Shown: positions 37,328 through 47,188, numbered from the stretch's first letter. The stretch is 64,000 nucleotides of DNA from Pirellulales bacterium (GCA_019636335.1 JAHBXR010000002.1:372001-436000), one strand, 5' to 3'. Notes: generated from the sequence alone by a model not told the origin. Made by a program: numbers and translations.

Positions 37328-38065
37328 GTGCGATTGCTGACGTACAACATCCACAAGGGCATCGGCGGACGCGATCGGCTCTACCGCATCGAACGCATCC
37401 TGGCGGTCATCGAGCACGAGAATCCCGACTTCATCTGTCTGCAGGAAGTCGACCGCAACGTCCGCCGCTCGCGCTACGAGGACCAGCCCGAGTTCCTGGC
37501 GAGCTATTTCAATGCCGTGGGCAAGCTCTACCAGCTCAATGTCGAGTTGAAAGAGGGGGGCTACGGTAATCTCCTCCTGTCGCGCTGGCCCATCCAGCGG
37601 CACCATCAGCTCTCGTTGCGACTGAACAGCAAGAAGCCGCGTGGGGCACAGATCGCCATCATCGACACCCCCGAGGGACCCGTCCGCGTGGTGAACCATC
37701 ACCTGGGGCTCTCCGATTACGAGCGTCACTGGCAGGTTGGGCATCTGCTCGAGCATCGCTCGTTTCGCGATGGGCAGGATCTGCCCACCGTGATCGCGGG
37801 TGATACGAACGATTGGCGGAATACGTTGATCTCGGGCGCGCTCAATACGCACGGCTTTCAGCAGGTCACCTCCCCTCCCTCGAGGTTCCGTTCGTTCCCG
37901 GCCTATCTGGCGATGGGATCGCTCGACAAGGTCTTCTACCGCGGCGCGCTCGAGGTGCGCAGCGCGCACATCGTTCGTACGCCCATGGCCCGCACGGCCT
38001 CCGACCACCTGCCGCTGGTCGTCGATTTTCATCTCGCCCCTCCCGAGACGAACGGGCATTCGTAG
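37328..38065 (+). CDS. Endonuclease/exonuclease/phosphatase (EEP) family protein
   Basis: 245 residues from GTG 37328 (RLLTYNIHKGIGGRDRLYRI). The EEP hydrolase motifs are present: TYNIHKG, LQEVDRN, GNLLLSRWP, NHHLGLS, AGDTNDWRN and the catalytic SDHLPLVVDF. No signal peptide. The next gene on the opposite strand encodes a phospholipase D-type enzyme. Such EEP and ClsB-like genes often occur together (YbhP-ClsB pairs), suggesting a role in phospholipid metabolism. Confidence 0.87.
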   Translation: MRLLTYNIHKGIGGRDRLYRIERILAVIEHENPDFICLQEVDRNVRRSRYEDQPEFLASYFNAVGKLYQLNVELKEGGYGNLLLSRWPIQRHHQLSLRLNSKKPRGAQIAIIDTPEGPVRVVNHHLGLSDYERHWQVGHLLEHRSFRDGQDLPTVIAGDTNDWRNTLISGALNTHGFQQVTSPPSRFRSFPAYLAMGSLDKVFYRGALEVRSAHIVRTPMARTASDHLPLVVDFHLAPPETNGHS

Positions 38066-38134
38066 ACGAAACGCCCTTCGAGCAAGGGGGGCAGGGGGGC
38101 GTGCAGCTCTCTCGCACCCCGCCGGGATCGGCGC

Positions 38135-39328
38135 TTACAGCCACCAACGCAGCAGGTAGGCCCCCGCCGCCAGGGTACGCTTCCACCAGGGCAAGGCGTC
38201 GAGCTTCTCCTTCGTCACTCGTTCGCTCTGGCCGATTTCCTCATCGATGATCTCGACCATCAGCCGGGCGAACTCGGGCGAGCGAATGATCGCCACGAAC
38301 TCGAGGTTGAAATACAGGCTGCGCGCGTCGAGATTGGCCGAGCCGATCACCGTCCACTCCTGATCGACGACGATCACCTTGCTATGCAGCATACGAATCT
38401 GGCGCTCGAAGAGGAGGAAGCCACGCCGCAACAGCCCGCGATAAAGATGCCGGGTAGCCCATTCCACGAGCGGCACATCGCTCCGGCTGGGGACGACAAT
38501 GCGAATCTGCGCTCCATGCCGCCGTGCCGCGAGAAGGGCGCGCAGCACCCGACCGACGGGCACGAAGTATGCCATCGAGATATCGATCGAGGTGCGGCCA
38601 TTGCGCAGCACGCGCGCGAAGACGCGTCCGGCGCGCGTGAAGCGTTTGCCGGGACCACTGTCGTAGAACAGGATCGCCTCGGGACGTGCGGAGATGGCGC
38701 CGCGACGATACGAGCGGCGCCGTTGCCGGATAGGCTCACCGTGAGCCCGGCGCCACGAGCGCGAAAAACTATCGGCGATGGCCGCCTGATCGGAACCTTC
38801 GAGTCGCAGGTGGACGTCGCGCCAACTGCCGCCTCCGCTGCTGGCGGCCCTGCTGCGCGGCGTGGGGGGATCGCCCGTGGCCGAGACATTCATCCCGCCA
38901 AAGTAGCCGACTCGGTCGTCGATGACGAGCAGCTTGCGGTGATTCCGCCGATTGAGCGTCCACAGAAAGCGGAAACGCCGCAGCCCTTCCCACAGCGAGT
39001 GAAAACCATGCACCTGGACCCCCGCGGCCGCCATCGAGGCGAAGAACCAGGCCGGCGTGAATTGCGAGCCGACCGCATCGTAGAGCACGCGGACGTCGAG
39101 CCCGGCGCGGGCTCGGTCCTCGAGCGCCGCCGCCACGGCCCGGCCCACGTCGTCGGACGTGAAGATGTAACATTCGAGCCAGACCCGGTGCCGGGCCGCA
39201 CGGATGTCGGCCATCATGGCGGCCGCCAGCTCGGGTGTCTCGACGAAGACCCGCAACTCGTTGCGCCCGACCGTGACGCGGCGAATCGGTGCGCCGGCGA
39301 TAATGTCGAGCGGTTCTTCGGTGGCCAT
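38135..39328 (-). CDS. Phospholipase D family protein, cardiolipin synthase ClsB-like
   Basis: 397 residues. Two HKD motifs are intact: HRKLLVIDDRVGYFGG and HSKVIVVDQEWTVIGS. No N-terminal transmembrane helices are visible, unlike ClsA, so it resembles ClsB. The C-terminus has a basic/hydrophobic WKRTLAAGAYLLRWW segment that may touch the membrane. Expected reaction: cardiolipin formation from phosphatidylglycerol or a related phosphatidyl transfer. It converges with the EEP-family gene, a frequent partner. Confidence 0.88.
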   Translation of the reverse strand: MATEEPLDIIAGAPIRRVTVGRNELRVFVETPELAAAMMADIRAARHRVWLECYIFTSDDVGRAVAAALEDRARAGLDVRVLYDAVGSQFTPAWFFASMAAAGVQVHGFHSLWEGLRRFRFLWTLNRRNHRKLLVIDDRVGYFGGMNVSATGDPPTPRSRAASSGGGSWRDVHLRLEGSDQAAIADSFSRSWRRAHGEPIRQRRRSYRRGAISARPEAILFYDSGPGKRFTRAGRVFARVLRNGRTSIDISMAYFVPVGRVLRALLAARRHGAQIRIVVPSRSDVPLVEWATRHLYRGLLRRGFLLFERQIRMLHSKVIVVDQEWTVIGSANLDARSLYFNLEFVAIIRSPEFARLMVEIIDEEIGQSERVTKEKLDALPWWKRTLAAGAYLLRWWL

Positions 39329-39628
39329 GCGGTAATCGAACGAATGGGAACGGGGGTTCGGGATTATATCGCCTGGCGGGCGAATTGCCCGTGAAATTGG
39401 CCAGCGGGGGGCAGGACGGGAAAAAGGGAACTCGGCGGAGTGGAACTCGCCTTGGAGCGCCTGGCCGGGTGCGGTTACAATCCGCCGCCCGCCCCACCAC
39501 TGCTAGCATGCGGCAAGGAAGTCGCGGCAGCAAATTCGGCCGGCGAGTAACTCGCTCGGACGAACCCCACCCCAGGACAATGGCAACGACCCGTAGGTTG
39601 CCAGGTCGGGCGGCAAGGAGGCCGAACC

Positions 39629-40570
39629 ATGCAGAAGCTACTCATTACCGGTGTCGACGGAATGCTCGGCGCCAATCTCGCCGCGGTCTTGGCCGATCGC
39701 GCGGAGGTGGTCGGACTGCATTCCTCGAAGCGCCCGGTGCAGATTCCGGCGGTGACGACCCAGACGTGCGATCTCGACGACCCGGCGGCGGTCGAGGCGG
39801 CCGTCGTCGAACTGGCGCCCCATTTCGTCATCCACTGCGGTCGTTGCTCCCAGGCAAGTTGGGATGTGCTGCTCAACCAGAAGGCCCACGTCCATGCGGA
39901 TCGCGAGGCCGCGATTGCCCGGGCAATGGCCGATGCCACGATTCGCTTGCGGAGCAAATTGACCGTCATCGCGACCGATAGCGTCTTCACGGGTCCGCGG
40001 CTGTTTCACGAAGAGAATGAGACGGCGGCCGCGCCCGGTTCCTTGGCGGACGCTGCCCGGGCGATGGAAGACGTGCTGGCGGCCACGCCGACCTTGATCG
40101 TGCGGACGACTGCCTACGGTTGGAATCTGCACGGCGGATCGGTGGGCTTTGCCGAGCAACTGTGGAATCAACTGGCCGAAGGGACGGCCACGGCGATCGA
40201 CCCGCAACCGCATGCCACGCCGATCCTGGCCGCGGATCTGGCCGAGCTGTTGTGGCACGCCCAGCAGCGTGGTTTGGAAGGGCTCTATCACATCACGGGC
40301 GCGGAGCGCACGAGCATGTTGCGTTTTGCGACCGAGCTGGCGGCCCTGGCCGGTTTCGACGCCCCGAGTGGTGCCGCGACGGCGCTCGCTCCGCACGATT
40401 CGTCCACGGTGCGAGCGGAAACTTCGCTCAACACGCGCCGCGCGCGTCGCCTGTTGAAGAAGCCCATGCCATTGCTGCGCGAGGGCTTGGAGCGTTTTGT
40501 CGCCCAGAAACGGGGCGAAGAGCTGGGCCTCGAGCGCGAGCTGCTCGTCGCCGGCGGTCGGGCGGCTTAA
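39629..40570 (+). CDS. RmlD-like NAD-dependent sugar epimerase/reductase, degenerate active site
   Basis: 313 residues of the extended SDR superfamily. The dinucleotide-binding GVDGMLGANLA is present near the N-terminus, and the general layout matches RmlD (LTVIATDSVFTG, LIVRTTAYGWNLHG, GLYHITGAERTSM). The catalytic YxxxK is not found: the region after TDSVFTG reads LADAARAMEDVLAA. It may therefore be a binding or regulatory relative rather than an active reductase. It lies alone between two minus-strand genes. Confidence 0.75.
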   Translation: MQKLLITGVDGMLGANLAAVLADRAEVVGLHSSKRPVQIPAVTTQTCDLDDPAAVEAAVVELAPHFVIHCGRCSQASWDVLLNQKAHVHADREAAIARAMADATIRLRSKLTVIATDSVFTGPRLFHEENETAAAPGSLADAARAMEDVLAATPTLIVRTTAYGWNLHGGSVGFAEQLWNQLAEGTATAIDPQPHATPILAADLAELLWHAQQRGLEGLYHITGAERTSMLRFATELAALAGFDAPSGAATALAPHDSSTVRAETSLNTRRARRLLKKPMPLLREGLERFVAQKRGEELGLERELLVAGGRAA

Positions 40571-40595
40571 GGCAGACTGGCCACGTGCCGATAGG

Positions 40596-41279
40596 CTAAC
40601 GCCGTGCGAGGTGCAGCAACTCGTAGATTCGTGGATCGGCCAGACTATCGGCGATGAACCGTGCGCCGGTAAAGTCGTGCGTGTGGCTGTGCCCCCCCGG
40701 CACGGCCACGGCGATGGCGCCCGACGTGACCGCGGCGCGGCAGCCGTTGTGGCTGTCTTCGAACACCACCATGCTCTGCGGCGGCACGCCGTGGCGGTGT
40801 GCGGCGGTGTGGTAAATCTCTGGACTCGGTTTGCCTTCGACGACGTCTTCGGACGTCAAGAGAAAGGCGAACCGCGGTTCCAACTGAAACCGCGAGAGGA
40901 TGTCGCGCGTGAAAGCCCGGCCACTGCTGGTGGCGATGGCCTTGGGAATCATCGCCGCCTCGAGCGCGGCCAGCAGCTCGAGCACGCCAGGCATGGGGGA
41001 CAAGGCGCGGTCGAGAATCGCCGGGAAGATCTCGTCCGTTTCGTTCGACAACCCCTCGACCGTATCGTCGAGCTCGTGGTAGTCGATCATCATCTGCAGC
41101 GAGACACGCCCCGGACGCCCCATCATCTGATTCAACAGCTCGGCGGTGAACTCCTTGCCGCGGCGGCGCAGCAATTCGTTTCCCACCTCCTGGTAGAGCT
41201 CTTCGGTGTTGAAGAGCAGGCCATCGAGATCGAACGTGACGGCGGCCGGAGCCGAAGCGGGACGAGCAGCAGCACTCAT
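40596..41279 (-). CDS. HAD family phosphatase
   Basis: 227 residues from ATG 41279; the frame continues upstream to 41348 but that part is Arg/Pro-rich and unlike the family. Catalytic DxD is in FDLDGLLFNTEELY, motif II near KAIATSSGR, and motif III/IV in VEGKPSPEIYHTAA and VVFEDSHNGCRAA. Closest in type to beta-phosphoglucomutase/GPP-like subfamily I enzymes. Substrate unknown. Its 3' end faces the RmlD-like gene. Confidence 0.87.
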   Translation of the reverse strand: MSAAARPASAPAAVTFDLDGLLFNTEELYQEVGNELLRRRGKEFTAELLNQMMGRPGRVSLQMMIDYHELDDTVEGLSNETDEIFPAILDRALSPMPGVLELLAALEAAMIPKAIATSSGRAFTRDILSRFQLEPRFAFLLTSEDVVEGKPSPEIYHTAAHRHGVPPQSMVVFEDSHNGCRAAVTSGAIAVAVPGGHSHTHDFTGARFIADSLADPRIYELLHLARR

Positions 41280-41384
41280 GGATCGGGCGGGATATCGAAC
41301 CAGTGGGCAGGGGAGAGACCGCGCACGGAAGGGCCGCCTCACAGCCACCGATCTTATCGCTCGACCTGCCGGGGGTCTACGAGC

Positions 41385-42623
41385 CTACTTGCCCTGGGCG
41401 GGTTGTTCCGCGCCACTGGCGCCGCGGTGGGCCCATTTGCTCAGCAGCTTCGAGAAAGACGACTTGCTGGCGGACTCGGCCACGTGCGGACGTTGCACGC
41501 CAACCAAGGCGTCGGCCAGTCCCATCATGCTCTGGGTGATCTTCGCCTTGGGGGCCTGCTCGATGAGGGGCACGCCGTTGTTGCGCACCTCGACCATCGT
41601 GCGATAGTCGTTCGGCAGCTTCCAGAAAATCTCGCGGCCGATCGTGTCTTGCGCCTTCTTGAGACTGATCTGGCCGGCATCGAGCCCCAGGCGATTGACG
41701 ACGATCTTTACCTTGTCGAGCACACCCGGTATCTCGGCGAGCGACATCATCAATCGCACCACGTTGCGCAGGCAGGGCAGGTCGAGTTGCGTGACCAGCA
41801 GCACGTGATCGGCCATTTCGAGCGCCACGCGATCGATGGGCGTGTAGCTCTTCGACAGGTCGAGAATCAAGTGCGTGAAGGTGGCCTTCATCAGGCCCAC
41901 CACGCGGCGGACGTCGTCGGGCGTGATCAGGTTGGCATCTTCGATCTGCACCGGTCGAGGCAGCAGATACAGTCCCGACGAATGCTTGGTCAACGATCGC
42001 TTGAGCAGCGAGAAGTCGAGACGGGTGACGTTCTGCGCCACGTCGACGAGCGTGTAGTCGGGAATGGCGTCGAGAAAGACGTCGGCATCGCCCAGGCAGA
42101 GATCCAGATCGACCAGGGCGACGAAGTTCGATTCGTCGTTGGCCAGCGCGCAGCCGATATTCACCCCGATGCTCGTGGCGCCGACGCCCCCCGTGGCGCC
42201 GGCCACCGCGATGACGTGGCTGCCGCGCGAGCGCGACTCCTGGCCGAAACGCTGCGACGAAATACGTTCGATCGCGGCGACCATCTCTTCCAGGCCGACC
42301 GGCTGCGTGAGGAACTCCTTCGCCCCGGCCCGCATCGCGCGCAGGATCAAGGTGCCATCGACCGACGAGCTCACGACGAGCAGATTGCACTCGGGCGCCG
42401 TGGCCGAGATCTTCGACACCAGCGCGAGCGCTTTGTCGGGATCGGCGTCGATCACCACCAGCCCGATATCAGGCTGGGTTTGCGCCACGACGTCGGCGAA
42501 GAACTCGTAGCGCGAGCACTCCGCTTCGAGCCAGATCAGGTCCATCCCCAACAACGTCTGTTTCAGCGTATTGCGCGAGCTATCGGTGGGGTCCACGATG
42601 GCCAGACGAAGCACATTTTTCAT
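41385..42623 (-). CDS. cpaE: Tad pilus localisation ATPase CpaE/TadZ
   Basis: 412 residues. The N-terminal ~120 residues are a receiver-like domain (RLAIVDPTDSSRNTL, then GLVVIDADPD). A MinD/ParA-type ATPase follows, with a deviant Walker A AGATGGVGATS at 141-151 that lacks the usual lysines, as described for some TadZ proteins, and a Walker A' VALVDLDLCLGD. TadZ places the pilus machine at the cell pole in other bacteria. It is the last Tad gene here; the CpaF ATPase that normally follows is not in the window. Confidence 0.9.
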   Translation of the reverse strand: MKNVLRLAIVDPTDSSRNTLKQTLLGMDLIWLEAECSRYEFFADVVAQTQPDIGLVVIDADPDKALALVSKISATAPECNLLVVSSSVDGTLILRAMRAGAKEFLTQPVGLEEMVAAIERISSQRFGQESRSRGSHVIAVAGATGGVGATSIGVNIGCALANDESNFVALVDLDLCLGDADVFLDAIPDYTLVDVAQNVTRLDFSLLKRSLTKHSSGLYLLPRPVQIEDANLITPDDVRRVVGLMKATFTHLILDLSKSYTPIDRVALEMADHVLLVTQLDLPCLRNVVRLMMSLAEIPGVLDKVKIVVNRLGLDAGQISLKKAQDTIGREIFWKLPNDYRTMVEVRNNGVPLIEQAPKAKITQSMMGLADALVGVQRPHVAESASKSSFSKLLSKWAHRGASGAEQPAQGK

Positions 42624-42769
42624 GAGAGGCTGATTCTACGGTCGCAGCGCCGCGGCGCTTGGTTTCCGATGACCTGGGGGCGAGCCTCTTCCAGTGGGTC
42701 GTTTGCGCGCCAAGCGCCATCCGACCAACGTGCGCAACTCGGTCAAAATCCGGCCGCGCACAAGGCTCC

Positions 42770-44611
42770 TTAGTTTTGTAGGTCATAACCAAGCGGCCCG
42801 ATGACCCCCGATTGCGGCTTTGCGGCAACATGGGGTGTCGCCGAGGCCGGCTGAGGCCGTTGAACGCGGTTGTGCGGATCCTGCGCTCCCCGCCTCGAAG
42901 AGGGGGCCGTGTTGATCCGCGGCGCGTCGATCGGGGAAGGCAACTCGCGGCGTTGCGAAATAGGCACGGCCGAGGTCGAGCCCGCTCGCCGGTGGTTCGC
43001 CGCCGCTCGATCGGTGGCGGGAACCGGCTGCCCCATGGGTTCCCGGGGCAGGGGGCGCGTCTCGGGGAGGGGTACCATCTCGCCCGCCGCAGGCAAACGC
43101 TCGAGCATCGGGGCGCCTCCGTCTTCAATGAAGGCTCCCTCCGTCTCACCCATCATGAAGGGATAACCAATGCCAGCCCCCGCCGACGGCGGATTGCTCT
43201 TCGGGCAGCATTGCTGGCAGTGGCCGCAGGGATTGTCCGGACAGCACTGCACTTCGATCTTGTTTTGCAGATAGAACTGGCAGTCGCTCGGCGGGCACGA
43301 ATTCATGCCCGGACCGCCGCACGGCACCTGCTCGGCGTCCATCGCCGACACGATCTCGGGCGTCACCAGCACGAGCAGTTCGATCTCGTTGATCTCGTCT
43401 CGTTTGTGGCTGAAAAGCACGCCGAGGTAGGGGATCTCCCCCAGGAACGGCACCTGGCGGACATTCGCCTCTTCGCGGCTGTACAACAAACCGGCGATGG
43501 CCATCGTCTGCCCGGCCCGCATCTCGGCGCCGGTATCGACTTCGCGCACACGCAACGCCGGCACGTTGATGTCTTGCAGACGCACGCTGCGCGTGTTGTC
43601 GATTTCGCTCACGCGCGGGCGGATCTCGAGGCGGATATTGCCGTTGCCCAGCACGATCGGCACGAAGTCGAGCTGCGTGCCGTATTTCTTGTATTCGATC
43701 GAGATCGTGCCCAGGCTCTGCGGCACGAGGATCGGGAATTCACCACCCACGTTGAAGAAGGCCGGGCGGCCGCTGACCGTGACCAGGTCCGGCTCGGCGA
43801 GCAACTTCATCAACTGGTTCTCTCGCAGGGCGTCGAGAAACCCGAAAAACGCGCTATTCGAATCGACGATGCCGAACGAGGCCGTTTGACCCAGGCCAGT
43901 GATCGCGCTGCTACCGCTCGAGACCGACTGCAGCAGACCACCGATGCTCGAGGCCGCGAACGACGAGCCGTCGGTCCAGACGAAGTCGAAGCCGAGCGTG
44001 CGGAGCTTCGTGCGCGAGACTTCCATCACCTTCACGTGCAGTAGAATCTGGTCGACGCCCCCCACGCGAATGTTGTTAATCACCTTGGGATAAAAGTCTT
44101 CCGAAACCTGGATGATGCGGCCGACGTCTTCCGGGTTGTCCACATAGCCCGAGATGACGACGCTGTTCGCCGTGGGGACGACTTTCAGCGCGGCGTTGGG
44201 AAACTGCGTCTCGAGCAGCATGGCCAACTCGCGGGCATCGCCAAAGACGATCACGTCGATCGTGTGAATCTGCTGCTGTTCGTCCCACAGGTTGACCTGG
44301 GTGACGCCCGCCTTCTTGGCAAACACCTGGATCTGGGTGGGCGAGAGGGGCGTGACCTCGAGCACCTCGGGGTTGTTCACCTGCGCTTGAGGAATCTTCG
44401 AGTCCAGCGTGAGGATGCGGCTCGTGTTGACGATCATCTCCAATCGCTCGGGCGCATGCCCCACGTTGAAGAGAATCGCCTGATTCTGCAGGGGTTGCGT
44501 CGCGACGGTCTGCTGCGCCAGGGCGCTATGGGCGGCGCACAAGGCGAGCAAGCCAGCCATGGCGCCAAAGACGCGGCGGGCCGTGGCCCGGCTAAGAAAG
44601 AGGGCTACCAT
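42770..44611 (-). CDS. cpaC: Tad pilus outer-membrane secretin CpaC/RcpA
   Basis: 613 residues from ATG 44611, chosen so the Sec signal (LLALCAAHSALA) is N-terminal; 44689 is an alternative. N0/pilus-assembly domain at about 50-125, a BON-like segment at 140-185, and the secretin core at 245-425 with GRPAFFNVGGEFPILVPQ and VPFLGEIPYLGVLFSHK. After the secretin comes an unusual Cys-rich stretch (CQFYLQNKIEVQCC, then CGHCQQCCPK) and a Pro/Arg-rich tail. It forms the outer-membrane channel of the Flp pilus. Confidence 0.93.
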   Translation of the reverse strand: MVALFLSRATARRVFGAMAGLLALCAAHSALAQQTVATQPLQNQAILFNVGHAPERLEMIVNTSRILTLDSKIPQAQVNNPEVLEVTPLSPTQIQVFAKKAGVTQVNLWDEQQQIHTIDVIVFGDARELAMLLETQFPNAALKVVPTANSVVISGYVDNPEDVGRIIQVSEDFYPKVINNIRVGGVDQILLHVKVMEVSRTKLRTLGFDFVWTDGSSFAASSIGGLLQSVSSGSSAITGLGQTASFGIVDSNSAFFGFLDALRENQLMKLLAEPDLVTVSGRPAFFNVGGEFPILVPQSLGTISIEYKKYGTQLDFVPIVLGNGNIRLEIRPRVSEIDNTRSVRLQDINVPALRVREVDTGAEMRAGQTMAIAGLLYSREEANVRQVPFLGEIPYLGVLFSHKRDEINEIELLVLVTPEIVSAMDAEQVPCGGPGMNSCPPSDCQFYLQNKIEVQCCPDNPCGHCQQCCPKSNPPSAGAGIGYPFMMGETEGAFIEDGGAPMLERLPAAGEMVPLPETRPLPREPMGQPVPATDRAAANHRRAGSTSAVPISQRRELPSPIDAPRINTAPSSRRGAQDPHNRVQRPQPASATPHVAAKPQSGVIGPLGYDLQN

Positions 44612-44747
44612 CCGTGTATTCCTTGCGGCATCCGTTTCGCAGTAGACCGTCCGTGTCAACCATCCGTGGCGGCGCGAAGCAAGCTTCACGCCAAGTGAGC
44701 CGCTGAGTTGTCCTCATCCTGAGAACCGCGGCGGCTCGTGGCGAGCG

Positions 44748-45845
44748 TTATTCACTCTCGCCGTGATTGTCGTTCGACGTCGAGTCTGGTCCATCCATAT
44801 CGCCGTCGTCCGAGTAGTCATCGCCGTCGTCGGCCGAATCCGAATCCCCGGAATCGGCGTCGTCATGGTCCGAGGAGACCGGGGCCGCCGGCGGATTGGC
44901 CGGATCCTGGGTCACCTTCAGTGGCAGTCCGCCCCCCGCGTCAAACTCCACCTGCTCGGCGTTCTCGCCTCGCAGGAGCAACATCTTCCAGCCAGGAGCC
45001 GGCGCGGCCGCGGGCTCTTCCTTCGGCTCGGGCTTGCCGTCGAGCAGCGACAGCAGAGAGTCGTCTTTTTGCTTGTCATCGGCGACGAGGCTCTCATCCG
45101 CGCGGTTCGACTTCGACGTGCCGAGCAACTCGTCGATCGCGGCTCCACCGGCTTCGGTCGCACCGTCGTCTTCCAGGCTCCGCATCGTGAGGCGAATCGT
45201 GCCGATCTCGCTGGCCAGCGTGATCAATTCGGCCTGCTGCGGCGTGACGAGCAGCGAGATCGTCTTAGCCGAGATCGAGGTCTCGTCCTTGTCGCGCGGA
45301 TCGCGTGTGTACAGGTCGTTCACCGCAAAGACCTTGACGTCTTGCAGCACGGTGCGCGTGGCGGTCTGCGGGATACCCCGCCCCTCGTTGGCCACCATGT
45401 GGACGAGCACGTCCACGCGGTCCCCCGGCAGGATCATGCCGCTCGAACTGCTCACGTTGTCGACCTTGACCGAGACGACGCGCATGCCCTTGGGAATGAG
45501 GACCGAGCCCCCCTGGGCGCTGGCGCCTTGCGAGAAGAGCTTGGCTTCGAGCACGGGCTCGCCCGCGTAGAGGCGGGTGCGGGTGCGGCGGCCTTCAATC
45601 TCTTCGAGCTTGGTCATCGCGCCGGTGGGCACCTTGTCCTTGGGCCAGGCCTCGAGCTTGATGTTCTCGGGCGTGAGCTCTTCTCCCATCCCCACGTCGG
45701 ACGAAACGACGAAGATCGGCTCGGTCTCGCCGACCGGCGCAACCTCGATCTTGCCGCGATTCGCCAACACCTGATTGATGCCGATCGAGGCGACCAGGCC
45801 ACAGCCTAGCGCGAGCACCAACAAGATGATCGATTTAGGACGCAT
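44748..45845 (-). CDS. cpaB: Flp pilus assembly protein CpaB/RcpC
   Basis: 365 residues from ATG 45845, with GAGGGAG eight bases upstream. One N-terminal membrane segment (SIILLVLALGCGLVASIGIN) precedes SAF-like and RcpC domains (VVSSDVGMGEELTPENIKLE, VLIPKGMRVVSVKVDNVSSS, GDRVDVLVHM). The last ~45 residues are an Asp/Ser-rich acidic tail. CpaB is thought to gate or stabilise the secretin; the gene directly precedes cpaC on this strand. Confidence 0.92.
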   Translation of the reverse strand: MRPKSIILLVLALGCGLVASIGINQVLANRGKIEVAPVGETEPIFVVSSDVGMGEELTPENIKLEAWPKDKVPTGAMTKLEEIEGRRTRTRLYAGEPVLEAKLFSQGASAQGGSVLIPKGMRVVSVKVDNVSSSSGMILPGDRVDVLVHMVANEGRGIPQTATRTVLQDVKVFAVNDLYTRDPRDKDETSISAKTISLLVTPQQAELITLASEIGTIRLTMRSLEDDGATEAGGAAIDELLGTSKSNRADESLVADDKQKDDSLLSLLDGKPEPKEEPAAAPAPGWKMLLLRGENAEQVEFDAGGGLPLKVTQDPANPPAAPVSSDHDDADSGDSDSADDGDDYSDDGDMDGPDSTSNDNHGESE

Positions 45846-45940
45846 GCAGTACTCCCTCGCGGTGTCGCGCGACTTGGCCTGTGGGGGCTTCGTGCCCGAC
45901 GCCTTGCCGAGGCGGCAATCTTCGTGGTTCGACTCGTGCT

Positions 45941-46456
45941 TTACTGGGCGCTTTCGCGGCGCATGACCGACTGCGCCGACAATGTCTTTCCGGATAAGAA
46001 CATTGGCTTTGGAAGCCAAGTCACTTTATTGAAAGGAACCGACACGGTAACCGTCACTGGTTCGCCAAAACCGGCGGAACTAGGCGGATTCGGAGTTACC
46101 GTTACCGTCGCATCCTTCACCGACGCTCCGGTCAGGTAACTCTTAACCGCTGTAGTGATTTCACTGGTCGTTGCCCCGTCGAGCACTCCTCGTCGCGCTC
46201 CCTCACGCGAGGCGTTCGTAATGACCTGTTGAACCATGAGCATGCGGCCAAACTCGAGCATTCCCAGAATCACGAGGAACAGGATCGGCGCGACGAGCGC
46301 AAACTCGACGGCGGCGGCTCCTCGTCGATACTTTCGGCAAATCCGGCAGAGTTTCTCCAGTTTGGCTGGTCGCGGCGTGCCGCCGTTTGTTGCTGGCACT
46401 TCGCTGACAGCAGCGCTGACGACGGCCATTGTGGGGGTGAAAGCGTGTGAATTCAT
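45941..46456 (-). CDS. TadE-family pseudopilin
   Basis: 171 residues from ATG 46456, which overlaps the stop of the prepilin peptidase gene (ATGA). The TadE motif RRGAAAVEFALVAPILFLVI at about 45-64 includes the prepilin-like Glu within the hydrophobic helix. A long 44-residue polar segment precedes it. The C-terminal part is a soluble beta-rich domain (ATVTVTPNPP, GEPVTVTVSVPF). Minor pilin or assembly factor of the Tad system. Confidence 0.88.
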   Translation of the reverse strand: MNSHAFTPTMAVVSAAVSEVPATNGGTPRPAKLEKLCRICRKYRRGAAAVEFALVAPILFLVILGMLEFGRMLMVQQVITNASREGARRGVLDGATTSEITTAVKSYLTGASVKDATVTVTPNPPSSAGFGEPVTVTVSVPFNKVTWLPKPMFLSGKTLSAQSVMRRESAQ

Positions 46457-47019
46457 AGGAGCATCCCCGTCCAGGCAAAGTAGGCGATGGTCCCGATCGC
46501 GATCGGGATGCCATAGGGCAGCAAGAGCATCGAACTTTTTCGCTCGGCGGCGATGGCCGCGAGCTGATTGGGATCGCGGATCGTCATGATCTCGCCCAGG
46601 ATCATCATGGTTTGATCGCGGTGCTTGCGCCACGCGCGGCGATAGAGCACCATGCCGATGGCAATCATCGCGCCGATGATTGCCGAGAGGCAGAAGGCAT
46701 AGAACGTGACCGACGCCCAGACCCACGCGCCGACCCCGGCGAGCAGCTTGACGTCCCCCGCGCCCATGCCCCCGATCGAGTACAAGGGCAGCAACAGGGC
46801 CAGGCCGACGATCGTGCCGACGAGGCTCCAGCCCAGGCCTTCCCAGCCAAAGGCGATGCCGCTGTAGGCCCAGCCGCTGAACACCATGGGGTAGGTGATC
46901 CAGTTGGGGACCTTGAGTGCGTAACCATCGATCACCGCGGCGACGATAAGGGTCACGGTGACGAACCAGACGGGCCAGGTTTCGGCAAGCGTCGCCGCCA
47001 GGGTGTGTGTGTCGGTCAT
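46453..47019 (-). CDS. cpaA: Prepilin peptidase CpaA/TadV
   Basis: 188 residues from ATG 47019 with GGATGGAAG upstream. It is a short A24 aspartyl protease without the methylase domain. The two catalytic aspartates are in VIDGYALKVPNWIT and GGMGAGDVKLLAGVGA (GxGD). About five membrane segments. It matures Flp and TadE-type pilins. Translation of tadE is coupled to its stop. Confidence 0.92.
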   Translation of the reverse strand: MTDTHTLAATLAETWPVWFVTVTLIVAAVIDGYALKVPNWITYPMVFSGWAYSGIAFGWEGLGWSLVGTIVGLALLLPLYSIGGMGAGDVKLLAGVGAWVWASVTFYAFCLSAIIGAMIAIGMVLYRRAWRKHRDQTMMILGEIMTIRDPNQLAAIAAERKSSMLLLPYGIPIAIGTIAYFAWTGMLL

Positions 47020-47188
47020 GCTTCCATCCGTATGCGGTGAGGAATGGGCCATCTTCGCCCACAACACGCGCTCGGCGTGCGTCGCGAACATGGCTGAGGT
47101 TGAATCGTGAACCGGCAAGTCGCGGAAAGAGGTCGCTCGACGACTGGCAGTCGCTCCCTCGTGTCATCGTGCGCTGGCGCGCGAGCGA

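Noticed and set aside
40497..42773. 758-codon plus-strand open frame over the HAD and cpaE genes
   Set aside because: Antisense to two clearly conserved proteins; no domain pattern.
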